From: Hellea balneolensis DSM 19091 | Lineage (GTDB): Bacteria > Pseudomonadota > Alphaproteobacteria > Caulobacterales > Maricaulaceae | Direction of reading: 5' to 3' | DNA length: 64,000 bases | Assembly: GCF_000428525.1 (NCBI RefSeq) | Contig: NZ_AUAC01000007.1 | Coordinates: 122,902-186,901 of the forward strand | Shown: piece after piece, positions 37,268 through 46,098 of the stretch | Layout: every line of letters starts with the position of its first letter | How positions within the stretch are numbered: the stretch's first letter is position 1 | Translations under genes and position numbers: made by a program | Notes under the pieces: generated by a model | Told to the model about the DNA's origin: nothing | Databases searched by the model: none | What the model saw: only the letters and a program-made list of their open reading frames with translations

Positions 37268-37555
37268 TTATTTACGCGTAGAGTCGATCCGTGCGCGTAG
37301 ATCTTTACCTGTGCGGAAGAACGGAACATGTTTTTCCGGTACAAAAACTGAGCCGCCTGTACGCGGGTTCCGGCCCGAGCGTGACTTGCGGTGACGCACA
37401 GAAAACGCTCCAAAACCGCGAAGCTCAACACGTGCGCCTTTTTCAAGCGTTTGCGTGATGGATTCTAAAACCACAGCCACAACACGTTCTGTGTCCGCCC
37501 GTGTGAGATGTGGGTTCTCTTCGTGGAGTGTGTCGATAAGTTCTGATCTAAGCAT
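37268..37555 (-). CDS. ihfB: Integration host factor beta subunit
   Basis: 95 residues. HU/IHF fold with the DNA-minor-groove arm RNPRTGGSVFVPEKHVPFFR and the RGFGAFSVR turn. IHF bends DNA in replication, recombination and transcription. It lies downstream of rpsA as in the classic cmk-rpsA-ihfB order, but a terminator between the two suggests it has its own promoter. Confidence 0.96.
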   Translation of the reverse strand: MLRSELIDTLHEENPHLTRADTERVVAVVLESITQTLEKGARVELRGFGAFSVRHRKSRSGRNPRTGGSVFVPEKHVPFFRTGKDLRARIDSTRK

Positions 37556-37612
37556 AATATCTTAAAGCAAATGCGCTCTGCCCCCGTCAATAGTTATTCA
37601 TATGCACGCATG

Positions 37613-37650
37613 AAAAAGGCCCTGAAACCGTAATGATTTCAGAGCCTTTT
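37613..37650 (-). terminator. Rho-independent terminator of rpsA
   Basis: A stem of about eleven pairs with one mismatch (AGGCCCTGAAA / TTTCAGAGCCT) and a minus-strand T-run. A second hairpin, GCCGCC-TTAAC-GGCGGC at 37660-37676, lies between it and the rpsA stop. Confidence 0.85.
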
Positions 37651-37693
37651 ATAGTTAATGCCGCCTTAACGGCGGCAAAATCATAATTAGGGC

Positions 37694-39400
37694 TTAGTCG
37701 TCGCCCTTCAAAGCCGCGCCGAGAATGTCGCCTAAAGACGCCCCTGAATCGGCGCTGCCGTATTGCTCGACAGCTTCTTTTTCTTCAGCGATTTCGAGCG
37801 CCTTGATAGAGAGTGAGTATTGACCTTTGGCCACACGTGTCACCATCGCGTCGACTTTGTCGCCAACAGCAAAGCGTTCTGGGCGCTGCTCTGAGCGCTC
37901 ACGGGACAGATCACCCTTGCGGATAAAGGCTACGATGTCGTTGTCTTCGCCAATTGTGACGTCAAGACCGGCTTGCTGCACATTCGTAACTGTACATGTG
38001 ACAGTCTTACCGCGCAAAATGCCTTTGCCGCCGCCGGTTGGACCTGTATCTTTCACAAGCTGCTTCACGCCGAGAGAGATGCGCTCTTTCTCAATATCGA
38101 CTTCAAGAATTTTGGCTTCAACAGTGTCGCCTTTCTTATAGTCTTGCAGGGCTTCCTCGCCAGATTTGTCCCAAGACAGATCAGAGAGATGCGCCATGCC
38201 GTCAATATCGCCGTCCAGACCAATGAAGAGACCGAACTCAGTGACAGAGCGAACTTCGCCTGAAATTGTTGATCCCACAGGGAAGCGGTCTGTAAAGCTG
38301 TCCCAAGGATTGTCTTGGACTTGCTTGATACCGAGTGAAATGCGGCGCTTTTCCTGATCCACTTCGAGAACTTCGACATCGACTTCTTGTGACGTCGAGA
38401 CGATTTTACCTGGGTGGATGTTTTTCTTCGTCCAAGACATCTCAGACACGTGAACAAGACCTTCAACGCCTTCTTCCAGCTCGATGAATGCACCGTAATC
38501 GGCAATATTCGTGACAGTCCCTGTGTGGCGCGTGCCAACCGTATATTTCGCGGCAGCTGCTAGCCATGGATCTTCCTGAAGCTGCTTCATGCCGAGGCTG
38601 ATGCGCTGTGTCTCTGGGTTGATGCGGATGATTTTAACCGCAACTGTATCACCAACTGCAAGCACTTGGCTTGGATGGCTCACGCGGCGCCAACTCATAT
38701 CCGTCACGTGGAGGAGACCGTCAATGCCGCCAAGGTCAACGAACGCACCGTAATCGGTGATATTCTTGACAACGCCTTCGCGTGTTTCGCCTTCGGCGAG
38801 CTGGCCGACAAGTTCTGCACGTTGTTCAGCGCGGCTTTCCTCAAGGATAGCGCGGCGCGAGACAACGATGTTGCCGCGTGTGCGGTCCATCTTGAGGATC
38901 ATGAAAGGCTGCTCTTGGTTCATAAGCGGGCCAATGTCGCGAACCGGACGGATATCAACTTGTGAGCCTGGAAGGAAAGCATTGATACCGCCAAGATCGA
39001 CCGTAAAGCCGCCTTTGACGCGTCCAACGATAGCGCCAGGTACCGGCTCTTCTTTTTCGTGGAATGCTGCCATCTTGATCCAGCTTTCTTCGCGGCGGGC
39101 TTTGTCGCGCGAGAGAATAGCATCGCCAAGAGCATTTTCGATACGTTCCAAATAAATATCAACATCGTCGCCGACTTTGACTTTATCTTCGTCCGCTTGT
39201 CCTGGAACATAAAATTCGCGAAGCGGGACGCGGCCTTCTGTTTTGAGGCCCACGTCGATCACGACAATATCTTTTTCAATGGCCGTTACGCGGCCTTTAA
39301 CAACACTGCCTTCTTTCATCGAGTTGGACTCGACGGAGGCCTCAAACATGGAGGCAAAATCATCAGTGGTGGGGGTCATGGAGTCTTGAGCTGTGCTCAT
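37694..39400 (-). CDS. rpsA: 30S ribosomal protein S1
   Basis: 568 residues from the ATG at 39400 (AAGGA 9 bases upstream); the frame is open to 39550 but that stretch runs over the leader hairpins. Six S1 OB-fold repeats are visible, e.g. [40 protein letters not shown] and [22 protein letters not shown]1 recruits and unfolds mRNA on the ribosome. The start is preceded by a terminator-like hairpin and a structured leader region. Confidence 0.97.
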   Translation of the reverse strand: MSTAQDSMTPTTDDFASMFEASVESNSMKEGSVVKGRVTAIEKDIVVIDVGLKTEGRVPLREFYVPGQADEDKVKVGDDVDIYLERIENALGDAILSRDKARREESWIKMAAFHEKEEPVPGAIVGRVKGGFTVDLGGINAFLPGSQVDIRPVRDIGPLMNQEQPFMILKMDRTRGNIVVSRRAILEESRAEQRAELVGQLAEGETREGVVKNITDYGAFVDLGGIDGLLHVTDMSWRRVSHPSQVLAVGDTVAVKIIRINPETQRISLGMKQLQEDPWLAAAAKYTVGTRHTGTVTNIADYGAFIELEEGVEGLVHVSEMSWTKKNIHPGKIVSTSQEVDVEVLEVDQEKRRISLGIKQVQDNPWDSFTDRFPVGSTISGEVRSVTEFGLFIGLDGDIDGMAHLSDLSWDKSGEEALQDYKKGDTVEAKILEVDIEKERISLGVKQLVKDTGPTGGGKGILRGKTVTCTVTNVQQAGLDVTIGEDNDIVAFIRKGDLSRERSEQRPERFAVGDKVDAMVTRVAKGQYSLSIKALEIAEEKEAVEQYGSADSGASLGDILGAALKGDD

Positions 39401-39454
39401 AGCAATAGTCCTTTTAATACTGGTTCCGGCCGACGGGTTGTGTCCCGCGGTCTG

Positions 39455-39509
39455 GCCCCGCCAATCGGGGCCTTTAAAAAACAAAGCGGCATGAAGGAAA
39501 CATGCCGCG
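39455..39509 (-). terminator. Terminator hairpin plus second hairpin between ncRNA region and rpsA
   Basis: On the minus strand: 8-bp stem GCGGCATG / CATGCCGC (39508-39486) followed by TTTGTTTTTT, then at once a 7-bp hairpin GGCCCCG / CGGGGCC (39473-39455). The first is a good rho-independent terminator 75 bases before the rpsA start, so it must end or attenuate a transcript coming from the structured region upstream. Confidence 0.8.
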
Positions 39510-39589
39510 AAGATTGCGCGCCCTATAGGGGATAGATGATAAAGGTGCAATAGCGGATATAGAGGCGCAAATAAGTGCCCATGCGCTTT

Positions 39590-39900
39590 TTGCGGCTGCC
39601 CATCGAGTGGCAGCTTAGAGTTTGCTCACCAAACTCATCCTGCCCGAAGGGCTTGCGGATTGGGTTGGTTCGTTGAATTTTTCTTAGGAAAAAATCAACA
39701 TAGGCAATCCGCCACTAAAAGTGGACGTCCGCGGGGGCGATGCCCTGAGGCACACCTGGGAAACTAATAAACACAGGGATGACCCCCGCGGCGGTGTTTT
39801 TATCTGCGCGTTAAACGCCCGCAGAGACCCGGCCTTTTCGTGCTCGTTTAGCACGCTGCCTTGGCCACACCGTCTCGCAGGGCAGTAAGTAACGTCTTAC
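39590..39900. ncRNA. Candidate structured non-coding RNA upstream of rpsA
   Basis: About 310 bases made almost wholly of perfect nested hairpins: GCTGCC/GGCAGC (39595-39614), GAGTTTG/CAAACTC (39618-39636), GCCC/GGGC (39642-39652), GCGGATTG/CAATCCGC (39655-39712) enclosing GTTGA..TTTTT/AAAAA..TCAAC, CCACT/AGTGG (39712-39724), CCGCGGGGG/CCCCCGCGG (39729-39791) with an inner CCCTG/CAGGG, TCTGCG-CGTT/AACG-CGCAGA (39803-39825), CGTGCT/AGCACG, CTGCC/GGCAG and GTAAG/CTTAC (39885-39900). No coding potential is convincing. A minus-strand terminator follows, so minus is the likelier strand. I do not find the hallmarks of RNase P RNA, tmRNA or 4.5S RNA. Confidence 0.55.
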
Positions 39901-39909
39901 CTGTCCAAT

Positions 39910-40391
39910 GTGTCTTTTGTAGAAACAAATTACACAAACCCTGCGAAAACATATTTCAGATCAAGCCATAAGGCGCCTTTTGTCAAAAACATCAGGGCCT
40001 ATCCCTGACCTGTGTAAATTTGGGAGAACGTCTTTCCCCGCATTTACAAGATTGAATATAGGGGCAGGTGAGGGGACCAAGGATACGATTGTTGGGGAGT
40101 GCAGCAAGGCTTGAGATTTTGGGCTGATTTCGTGAGGATTGAGGGCGCTGCGAAGCGGGAAAGAGGGAACGGAATATGGGGGAGCGTCGCTTTGCAATAA
40201 CTAGGCTTGGTGCCACATATCCACCTTCTATTACGCGCTTTCTACCTGTGTTTGCAAGCACACGCAAGGGCAGCTTTATCAGGGAGCGCTGAGACATCAG
40301 TCTGTGATTACACTCTAGCTAGATTCATAATTCTCTAGGTTATGTGTTCATGACAGGAGGTATTCATTTTTGAAGAGACCTCCCCAGAAAA
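39910..40391. other. Gene-free stretch between the structured region and the TPR gene
   Basis: About 480 bases with no gene I can support. A 101-codon minus-strand frame at 39992-40297 is arginine- and serine-rich, lacks a ribosome-binding site and looks like chance. The stretch may contain the promoter of the structured RNA or of rpsA. Confidence 0.5.
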
Positions 40392-41012
40392 TTACCCCTT
40401 AGCAATCCTGGCTTTGCTTAGGCCATTTCTTGCGTCCTGATAATTCGGATGGCTTTGTAGGACAGTTTCGAAGATGCGTTGGGCTTGGCTATGTTGGTTT
40501 TGGTAGAGTTTTAGGTATCCGTAGGACACTAATATATCTGCGTTTTGCGGATAGGCGGCTCTGAGAACTTGGAATTTATCTTCTGCCTCATCGTGTTGCC
40601 CTGACCAAGACAGCACTCTCGCAAAGAGGAACTGCACATCATATCTGTCTTTATCCACGCCTTGGATGCGGTTTAGCGTTTGTATGGCTTGGTCAAATTT
40701 TTGCGCCGCAATTAGGGCATTAGCATGGGCGATCAATCCTGCTGTATCTGTGTTGGGTATAGCCCGGTCAAAGTTATCCTCAGTGAGGGAGAGGCTTGCG
40801 ACTTCGATTATAGTGTCCTTTGTCATGTCATCTGATGTTACGTCATCTGAACTCAGCGCCGTATCAGACACCACCAATTTTGCAGGGCGGGGATCGGGTT
40901 GTGCATGGGCGGATTGAATGCCGTCATTTGGCAAGAGCAACATAGCTGGTACAAGGATAAGCGCAAAGACGAACATTAGCGCTGCAAATTTTGTAAAAAC
41001 TGAATTGATCAT
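40392..41012 (-). CDS. Exported TPR-repeat protein behind CtrA boxes
   Basis: 206 residues. Residues 8-38 are a signal peptide or N-terminal anchor ending near AHA/Q. A low-complexity D/S/T-rich linker follows (45-80). Residues about 90-200 form three TPR units; SGQHDEAEDKFQVLRAAYPQ and NQHSQAQRIFETVLQSHPNY are the clearest. The TPR part resembles the N-terminal half of YaiO-type proteins but no beta-barrel follows. Three CtrA-type boxes lie directly upstream, so cell-cycle control is likely. It interrupts the usual cmk-rpsA adjacency. Confidence 0.8.
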   Translation of the reverse strand: MINSVFTKFAALMFVFALILVPAMLLLPNDGIQSAHAQPDPRPAKLVVSDTALSSDDVTSDDMTKDTIIEVASLSLTEDNFDRAIPNTDTAGLIAHANALIAAQKFDQAIQTLNRIQGVDKDRYDVQFLFARVLSWSGQHDEAEDKFQVLRAAYPQNADILVSYGYLKLYQNQHSQAQRIFETVLQSHPNYQDARNGLSKARIAKG

Positions 41013-41033
41013 AACCCGTCACTCCCAGATGTA

Positions 41034-41096
41034 TTAACAGAAGATTAACGCATTATGTTAATATTCTATTAACCTTTATGGTTAACGCGACATTAA
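41034..41096. promoter_or_regulatory. Three CtrA-type boxes spaced 24 bp apart
   Basis: Three exact TTAA-N7-TTAA sites: 41034-41048 (TTAACAGAAGATTAA), 41058-41072 (TTAATATTCTATTAA) and 41082-41096 (TTAACGCGACATTAA). The starts are exactly 24 bases apart. The consensus is the one bound by the cell-cycle regulator CtrA in Caulobacter and relatives. They lie 22-84 bases upstream of the TPR gene. Confidence 0.75.
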
Positions 41097-41148
41097 TTTC
41101 AAAAAATTTTTCAAACCCATCAATTTGAGACGCAAAGCTTGGAGCAGA

Positions 41149-41781
41149 TTATGTCGCTTTAAGATCCAACACAGCATCGGTAATCCGCACAGCCGTCTCA
41201 AAAACCTCATCAATCCCCATAATGCTAGTCTCTATGAGGTGCGCATCTTCTGCCGCTTTTAACGGGGCCTCTTTGCGGGTTTTGTCTCGGTTATCGCGTT
41301 CTATTAATTGCGCAAGGACGGTCTCAAAAGTAATGTCTTCACCATATCCCATAAGTTCTGTATGGCGGCGTTGGGCCCGTATTTCGGCTTTGGCATCGAC
41401 ATAAAATTTCACATCGGCGTCGGGGCAGATAACGGTGCCGATATCGCGCCCATCAAGCACCGCGCCCTTGCTTGCAAAATCTCTTTGGAATTGGAAGAGG
41501 GCTTGACGCACCTCGGGATGGACTGCGACTTTGGAAGCATTGACGGCCACTTCGCCGCTTTTGAGGATGGGGTTATCAAGCTCTTGGCCTGTCAGGTCTT
41601 TCGCGGCTTTTGTGGCGTGCTCTGCATTTTCGGGGTCGCCGCTGGCTTTCATGACGGCATAACCCACAGCGCGGTAAAGCTTTCCCGTGTCCAGATAAGA
41701 GAGCCCGTAATGCGCGGCGAGGCGCTTGCCAAGCGTACCTTTACCGCTGGCAAAGGTGCCGTCTATGGCGATTACAATCAT
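41149..41781 (-). CDS. cmk: Cytidylate kinase
   Basis: 210 residues; phosphorylates CMP and dCMP with ATP. P-loop [16 protein letters not shown] at the N-terminus, [20 protein letters not shown] near 117-136 and the RRHTE / [13 protein letters not shown] substrate and lid segments. The start overlaps the aroA stop by four bases. Confidence 0.97.
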   Translation of the reverse strand: MIVIAIDGTFASGKGTLGKRLAAHYGLSYLDTGKLYRAVGYAVMKASGDPENAEHATKAAKDLTGQELDNPILKSGEVAVNASKVAVHPEVRQALFQFQRDFASKGAVLDGRDIGTVICPDADVKFYVDAKAEIRAQRRHTELMGYGEDITFETVLAQLIERDNRDKTRKEAPLKAAEDAHLIETSIMGIDEVFETAVRITDAVLDLKAT

Positions 41782-43127
41782 GCGGCGGGGGTGTCCGTTT
41801 GCGCGCCTTCAGTTCTAGCTTCTTTTATATTCGCGCCAAGCCCGTTCATAAGCTCGAAAAATGTTGGGAAGCTTGTGGCAATCATTTCACCATCATCAAT
41901 GCTGACGGGCTGGGTCGCATTAAGGCCCAAAATAAGCGCAGACATAGCAATACGATGATCATGATGCGTGATAACGGTTCCGCCCCCCGCGACAGTCCCG
42001 CCTTTAACGGCAAAGCCGTCTTCATATTCGCTCGTTTCGACGCCATTAGCGGTTAGCAATGCAGTAGTCGCGCTGATGCGGTCGCTTTCTTTGACGCGCA
42101 TTTCGCCAATGCCGCGCATAATCGTCGTGCCATTGGCATGGGCCGCCGCAATGGCAAGGATGGGATATTCATCGATCATGGATGGGGCGCGATTTTCCGG
42201 CACTGTCACGCCGTGCAGCTTGGAATGCTTCACATGAATATCGGCGATAATTTCGCCTCCTGAGGTACGAAAATTATCAGAGCGTAAATAGCCGCCCATT
42301 TCCGTCAATGTTTCAAACAGGCCAATGCGCGTCGGGTTCATCATAACGTTCTCGACAATTATATCAGAACCTGGCGTGGTCAACGCTGCGACAATCGGGA
42401 AAGCGGCTGAGGATGGATCGCCCGGCACATTCACATGCGCCGCTTTAAGCGTGACAGGGCCTTTGACGCTGACTTTGGCTCCGTCGCCTTGGGACTTGAC
42501 GGTGACGTCCGCGCCGAAAGCCTTAAGCATGTTTTCCGTATGATCGCGCGATAATGTCGGCTCATTGACGGTTGTGATACCATTTGTATTAAGGCCTGCC
42601 AAAAGAATGGCTGATTTAACCTGTGCGCTGGCATGAGGCGGTGTGTAATCCAGCGGAGAAAGGTTGCCATTAGATGTAAGTGTCGCAGGAAGGCGGCCAC
42701 CCTCTTGAGCGTCATATGTCACACCCATCTCAGAGAGAGGATCCAAGACACGGCCCATAGGACGCGCAGAAAGCGAGGCGTCGCCCGTAAATGTTACTGA
42801 TAAATCATAACCTGCCGCCGCGCCCATAATCAGGCGCACGCCTGTTCCAGCATTGCCGCAATCTACATGGCCCGCCGGAGACGTAAAGCCTGTATCCCCG
42901 CAGCCCGTAATGCTCCAATCGCCATTGGCTTTACGCACTGCGCGTGCGCCAAAGTCCTGAACCGCCACGGCCGTGGCCAGAATATCTGCGCCTTCGAGCA
43001 AGCCGGACACAGTGGTTGTGCCCTCTGCCATCGCGCCCAAAATCAATGCGCGGTGCGATATGGATTTATCGCCGGGGGCGCGGACTGTTCCGCTAAGCGC
43101 CGCTGCGCGGTGGGAGGTAACTGACAT
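41778..43127 (-). CDS. aroA: EPSP synthase, class II-like
   Basis: 449 residues; joins shikimate 3-phosphate and PEP in the aromatic amino-acid pathway. Signatures [49 protein letters not shown] and [13 protein letters not shown] match the class II enzymes of Agrobacterium type. The loop reads GNAGTGVR; the alanine that makes the CP4 enzyme glyphosate-tolerant is a glycine here. First gene of the aroA-cmk pair. Confidence 0.96.
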   Translation of the reverse strand: MSVTSHRAAALSGTVRAPGDKSISHRALILGAMAEGTTTVSGLLEGADILATAVAVQDFGARAVRKANGDWSITGCGDTGFTSPAGHVDCGNAGTGVRLIMGAAAGYDLSVTFTGDASLSARPMGRVLDPLSEMGVTYDAQEGGRLPATLTSNGNLSPLDYTPPHASAQVKSAILLAGLNTNGITTVNEPTLSRDHTENMLKAFGADVTVKSQGDGAKVSVKGPVTLKAAHVNVPGDPSSAAFPIVAALTTPGSDIIVENVMMNPTRIGLFETLTEMGGYLRSDNFRTSGGEIIADIHVKHSKLHGVTVPENRAPSMIDEYPILAIAAAHANGTTIMRGIGEMRVKESDRISATTALLTANGVETSEYEDGFAVKGGTVAGGGTVITHHDHRIAMSALILGLNATQPVSIDDGEMIATSFPTFFELMNGLGANIKEARTEGAQTDTPAA

Positions 43128-43253
43128 CTATCTTCTTTCCGTCTTTATTGTCTGTTGACTCACCGCCCCTAAACGGTAAGACGCGCTTTTAGCGCTCAAA
43201 ACAGATGGCGCAAGTGGCATATGTCACATGAAGAAGATTATAAGAGGTCCCTC

Positions 43254-43703
43254 ATGGCAAAGAAGGCTGAACTTGGCGAAAAACGCGTCTGTCCTGAATG
43301 CGAAGCCAAATTTTATGATTTAACCCGCAATCCGGCGACATGTCCGATGTGCCAGCATAGCTTTGATCCGGCGGAGCTTGAGCCCAAGCCGATCATGCCG
43401 CTTGAGCCGCTCGCGCCCGAAAAAGATGACGACGAAGATGATGAAGGCGTGGAAAAGGCCGAAGTCGATGAAGACGATATCGATGAGGATGAAGAAGCCG
43501 CCAAAGAGCTTGAACTGGATGGCGATGATGTCGCTGTCATTGGCGGGACATCAGATGATGAAGATAAGCCTGAATTTGACGGTTTCCAAACGGATGAAGA
43601 CGAAGATGAAGATGCAGCTCTTGTGGATGATGAGGATGAGAATGTCATGCCTCCGCCGGATGATGCTGATGATGATGACGACATCGAAGAAGTTGAAATC
43701 TAG
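43254..43703 (+). CDS. FYDLN acid-domain protein (TIGR02300 type)
   Basis: 149 residues from the ATG at 43254 with AAGAGG upstream; an ATG at 43221 is in frame but weaker. The N-terminus has CPECEAKFYDLTRNPATCPMC, i.e. two CxxC pairs (probable zinc ribbon) and the FYDLN-like motif. From about residue 60 to the end it is almost only Asp and Glu. The family is restricted to alphaproteobacteria and its function is unknown. Confidence 0.88.
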   Translation: MAKKAELGEKRVCPECEAKFYDLTRNPATCPMCQHSFDPAELEPKPIMPLEPLAPEKDDDEDDEGVEKAEVDEDDIDEDEEAAKELELDGDDVAVIGGTSDDEDKPEFDGFQTDEDEDEDAALVDDEDENVMPPPDDADDDDDIEEVEI

Positions 43704-43722
43704 TATAAATCATATTGACCAG

Positions 43723-43748
43723 CGCGCTGTGTAAGCTTACACAGCGCG
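43723..43748. terminator. 26-bp perfect palindrome before tRNA-Ala
   Basis: CGCGCTGTGTAAG followed by its exact complement, 20 bases after the FYDLN gene and 12 before the tRNA. It lacks a clear T-run (AACCTTTT follows), so it is either a terminator of the upstream gene or a protein-binding palindrome. Confidence 0.5.
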
Positions 43749-43759
43749 AACCTTTTAAA

Positions 43760-43835
43760 GGGGCCTTAGCTCAGCTGGTAGAGCGCTTCGCTGGCAGCGA
43801 AGAGGTCAGGGGTTCGACTCCCCTAGGCTCCACCA
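43760..43835 (+). tRNA. tRNA-Ala (GGC anticodon)
   Basis: 76 bases with encoded CCA. Acceptor GGGGCCT/AGGCTCC, D-arm GCTCAGCTGGTAGAGC, anticodon stem CTTCG/CGAAG around CTGGCAG (anticodon GGC), T-arm AGGGGTTCGACTCCCCT. Its 3' end is the attachment site of the integrative element that follows. Confidence 0.97.
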
Positions 43836-43836
43836 A
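43821..43836 (+). repeat. attL-like 16-bp direct repeat (tRNA 3' end)
   Basis: CCCTAGGCTCCACCAA, identical to 48350-48365. It overlaps the T-arm and acceptor end of tRNA-Ala, so integration leaves the tRNA intact. Confidence 0.88.
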
Positions 43837-44109
43837 TGCATACATATAAGTAATTGATATTGTTAGATATTTAACAGAAATATCAATTCTACCCTATAGT
43901 CTACCATACAAAGTATGGTTTGCTGATGGCATTCCATTGTCAATTCGCTTTCAGAATTTTCATCCGCCGTATCAATTTCTGTAAGTGACTACACCCCCTA
44001 TGGGCCAATAAGATACCTAAACCGCGTATGGCCTATGTATATACGTCCTTCTCTCACGTTCGCCATATTTTTTTGGATAGTTTTTCGGTAGAAATTTTGA
44101 GGTGAACTT

Positions 44110-44424
44110 TTAGTCATCCCCAAGGTTTGATAGAAAGAAATAAGCTGGTGAAATAACTGCAATAATCAGAGCTCCACCATCATTAATCATCCACTTCGAT
44201 ACTGCATTACCTCCAAAGTATTCCATTGCTTGAGCGAAACTGAACCAGCCCATAGCTCCCGCAATCAGTAAGATTGTTAAAATAAACCAGTCATTGCTAA
44301 CATTTTTATTCGTTGTCTTTCGATCAATGTCATCAAAAAATAGATGAGCGAATGGCATGAACCACAAAAACAAGCCCCCAAAAAGCATGAATACATATGC
44401 AATGGCTATTGAAGAATGATCCAT
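44110..44424 (-). CDS. Small multi-pass membrane protein of the element
   Basis: About 104 residues from the ATG at 44424; the frame is open to 44508. Three hydrophobic segments: about 4-24 (IAIAYVFMLFGGLFLWFMPF), 43-64 (FILTILLIAGAMGWFSFAQA) and 78-98 (GGALIIAVISPAYFFLSNLG). I do not recognise the family. It lies next to the tRNA-side end of the element, a position that often holds cargo genes. The codon use is AT-rich. Confidence 0.6.
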   Translation of the reverse strand: MDHSSIAIAYVFMLFGGLFLWFMPFAHLFFDDIDRKTTNKNVSNDWFILTILLIAGAMGWFSFAQAMEYFGGNAVSKWMINDGGALIIAVISPAYFFLSNLGDD

Positions 44425-44764
44425 TTTATAATCCCGATATGAAGTTATATTCATAGGTAATAGGTTCATTAAAGGGAAATCATATAAGGAATTGAGCTGA
44501 AACTGCACTATTATGCACCATACAGCCGTAATTTACTTCGAAAGACGTCCTCACTGGCCATAAGCGCCGCTATAAAAACACCTTAAAAACTAGGCATAGC
44601 TTTATGTTCTTGCTGGTGAATGGCTTCTTTAGAGCGGATTGACGCTCAAAACTTATATGCGGTGGTAATCCCAAGGAGATACGCAATTCAATCACCACAC
44701 TATCTATGCAGGCTACACTCCTTAGAATTGATTTAAATGAGCAGTCCTTGGTTCAAGACTGCTT
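44425..44764. other. Non-coding gap inside the element
   Basis: 340 bases without a supported gene between the two membrane protein genes. AT-rich, no clear hairpin terminator. It probably holds the promoter of the 44110-44424 gene. Confidence 0.5.
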
Positions 44765-45103
44765 CTAGGTTTGATCAAACGGATGAAATACTCCTGCATT
44801 GTATATTCCATCGCCCTTAAAATCAGCCCGACTAATTTTTTCGTTTAACTTAGAACCAGGTGAAATCAATTTTGTTAGCTTAATGCCGATACCATTGATT
44901 TCATCTGTGACGTCCGCCTCACCTTCAGGCAACATAGCCTCAACACGAGAAGATATTTCAAACAAACGCTCACAAAGTTCTTGGCCAGAGGCAAACCGGT
45001 CACCTTGTTTTTTTAATATCTTATCCTGTTTATCAAAAGACTTGTAGAAATTAACAGCCAAAAAGATTACCAGTATTAACAGTAATATATGTAATTCATC
45101 CAT
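44765..45103 (-). CDS. Small membrane-anchored coiled-coil protein of the element
   Basis: 112 residues from the ATG at 45103, which has TTTGGAG five bases upstream; an earlier ATG at 45139 has no such site. One membrane helix at about 4-22 (HILLLILVIFLAVNFYKS), then a charged, probably coiled-coil region (25-75) and a C-terminal tail. Family not recognised. Possible cargo of the element. Confidence 0.65.
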   Translation of the reverse strand: MDELHILLLILVIFLAVNFYKSFDKQDKILKKQGDRFASGQELCERLFEISSRVEAMLPEGEADVTDEINGIGIKLTKLISPGSKLNEKISRADFKGDGIYNAGVFHPFDQT

Positions 45104-45245
45104 ACCAACTCCAAACAACTTTATAAAAAGCGATAACATTTAGCCTAGCATTAAAACACGCTGAATTTAAAGCCTCGCTAAAAGGGTATGGTAATTACAT
45201 GTGTATAGTTGGCGAGACTGTGAAGATTGCCCATAGTTTAACAGG

Positions 45246-45758
45246 CTAATCTGTATTGCGCTTTTTTGGCCGATTTGAGCCTGATGGTTTCATAGGTGAT
45301 ACTGGCCTTTTCACCAGTGGAACTACGTTTTGTTTTTGCTTGCCGTTCAGATGAAGCAATATGACCTTCAATTCTTTCTCAGAGAGCTTTCTAAAGTCTC
45401 TTGTGCCAACAGGAAGTCGATCACCTTTAAGAGCGGGTTTCATTGATAAAGCTGTGAGCTCGTATTCTCTAGCAAGGCGTTTTTGAGCAAAGGTGCTTTC
45501 TTGCCTGACTTTGATGAAACCTAACGCAATAAGTTCCCGAAGGGCTCTGGCCCCTGTTGCATTAGACTTTCGAATTATAGCCCCAGCGTCCCGCGTTGCC
45601 ATAGCTATTTGGCCATTGTTGCGGCCATTGTAGAGCGTTCTCATGTGAAAATATACAGATCTCGCATTTGGCGAGAGGGCCTTGTAAGCGAGGCATTTAT
45701 ATTCCCAATCTTCTATCCTTAGATAGCGGGGCTTGTTTTCTTTCTTATTATTACGCAT
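45246..45758 (-). CDS. Winged-helix DNA-binding protein of the element
   Basis: 170 residues. The central part SPNARSVYFHMRTLYNGRNNGQIAMATRDAG and SNATGARALRELIALGFIKV reads as a winged helix of the kind found in plasmid and phage replication or copy-control proteins. The C-terminal 50 residues are basic and disordered. The start overlaps the next gene upstream by eight bases. A role in replication or regulation of the element is likely but not proven. Confidence 0.65.
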   Translation of the reverse strand: MRNNKKENKPRYLRIEDWEYKCLAYKALSPNARSVYFHMRTLYNGRNNGQIAMATRDAGAIIRKSNATGARALRELIALGFIKVRQESTFAQKRLAREYELTALSMKPALKGDRLPVGTRDFRKLSEKELKVILLHLNGKQKQNVVPLVKRPVSPMKPSGSNRPKKRNTD

Positions 45759-46098
45759 GTTTGTTTAAATCCTTTTCAATAGGGGTTTCAGAAGCCTCGG
45801 ATTGTTTGAACGCGACCGGGGCTTCATCTTTGTTTTGTGAATGTTTAGATTGAGCGTGAAAGGGATTTCTACCCATCCGCATTGGCCAGAGTGGGCAGTC
45901 GGTTAAATGACACTTGTTGACTTCGCTTATCACGCCGTTGCTGCATCCCACACAATGCGCCCTTATAGCCTTCAGTGGGTTCTTTGGGTGTCCTAGGGCC
46001 TCTAGCTGCTGATAGGATAAATTTTGAGGGGCTACCCCAATGTTTTCACCCCTATCGGCGATGATAGGACTGGGCCTTACATACGGGTTTTCCATCAT
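45751..46098 (-). CDS. Cysteine-rich phage/island-type protein
   Basis: 115 residues with the motif HCVGCSNGVISEVNKCHLTDCPLWPMRMGRNPF split as HCVGC...C...DCPLWPMRMGRNP. This cysteine-tryptophan pattern is common in small proteins of alphaproteobacterial prophages and islands, where it probably binds zinc. The start overlaps the excisionase-like gene by four bases. Confidence 0.7.
   Translation of the reverse strand: MMENPYVRPSPIIADRGENIGVAPQNLSYQQLEALGHPKNPLKAIRAHCVGCSNGVISEVNKCHLTDCPLWPMRMGRNPFHAQSKHSQNKDEAPVAFKQSEASETPIEKDLNKHA

Noticed and set aside
39401..39550. Longer start for ribosomal protein S1 at 39550
   Set aside because: The extra 50 codons run through the terminator and second hairpin and resemble no S1 N-terminus; the ATG at 39400 has a good ribosome-binding site.
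39590..39900. Structured region as tmRNA, RNase P RNA or 4.5S RNA
   Set aside because: No tag-peptide frame or TTCGANTC-type T-arm with CCA, none of the GAGGAAAGTCC or ACAGA RNase P elements, and no GGAAGCAGC SRP loop on either strand.
39992..40297. A 101-codon minus-strand open frame
   Set aside because: No ribosome-binding site, arginine/serine-rich composition like a frame through non-coding DNA, and no recognisable domain.
43313..43684. A 123-codon serine-rich frame opposite the FYDLN gene
   Set aside because: It is the antisense of the Asp/Glu codon run (GAT/GAA read backwards gives Ser-rich sequence); the sense gene has a clear start, zinc motif and family pattern.
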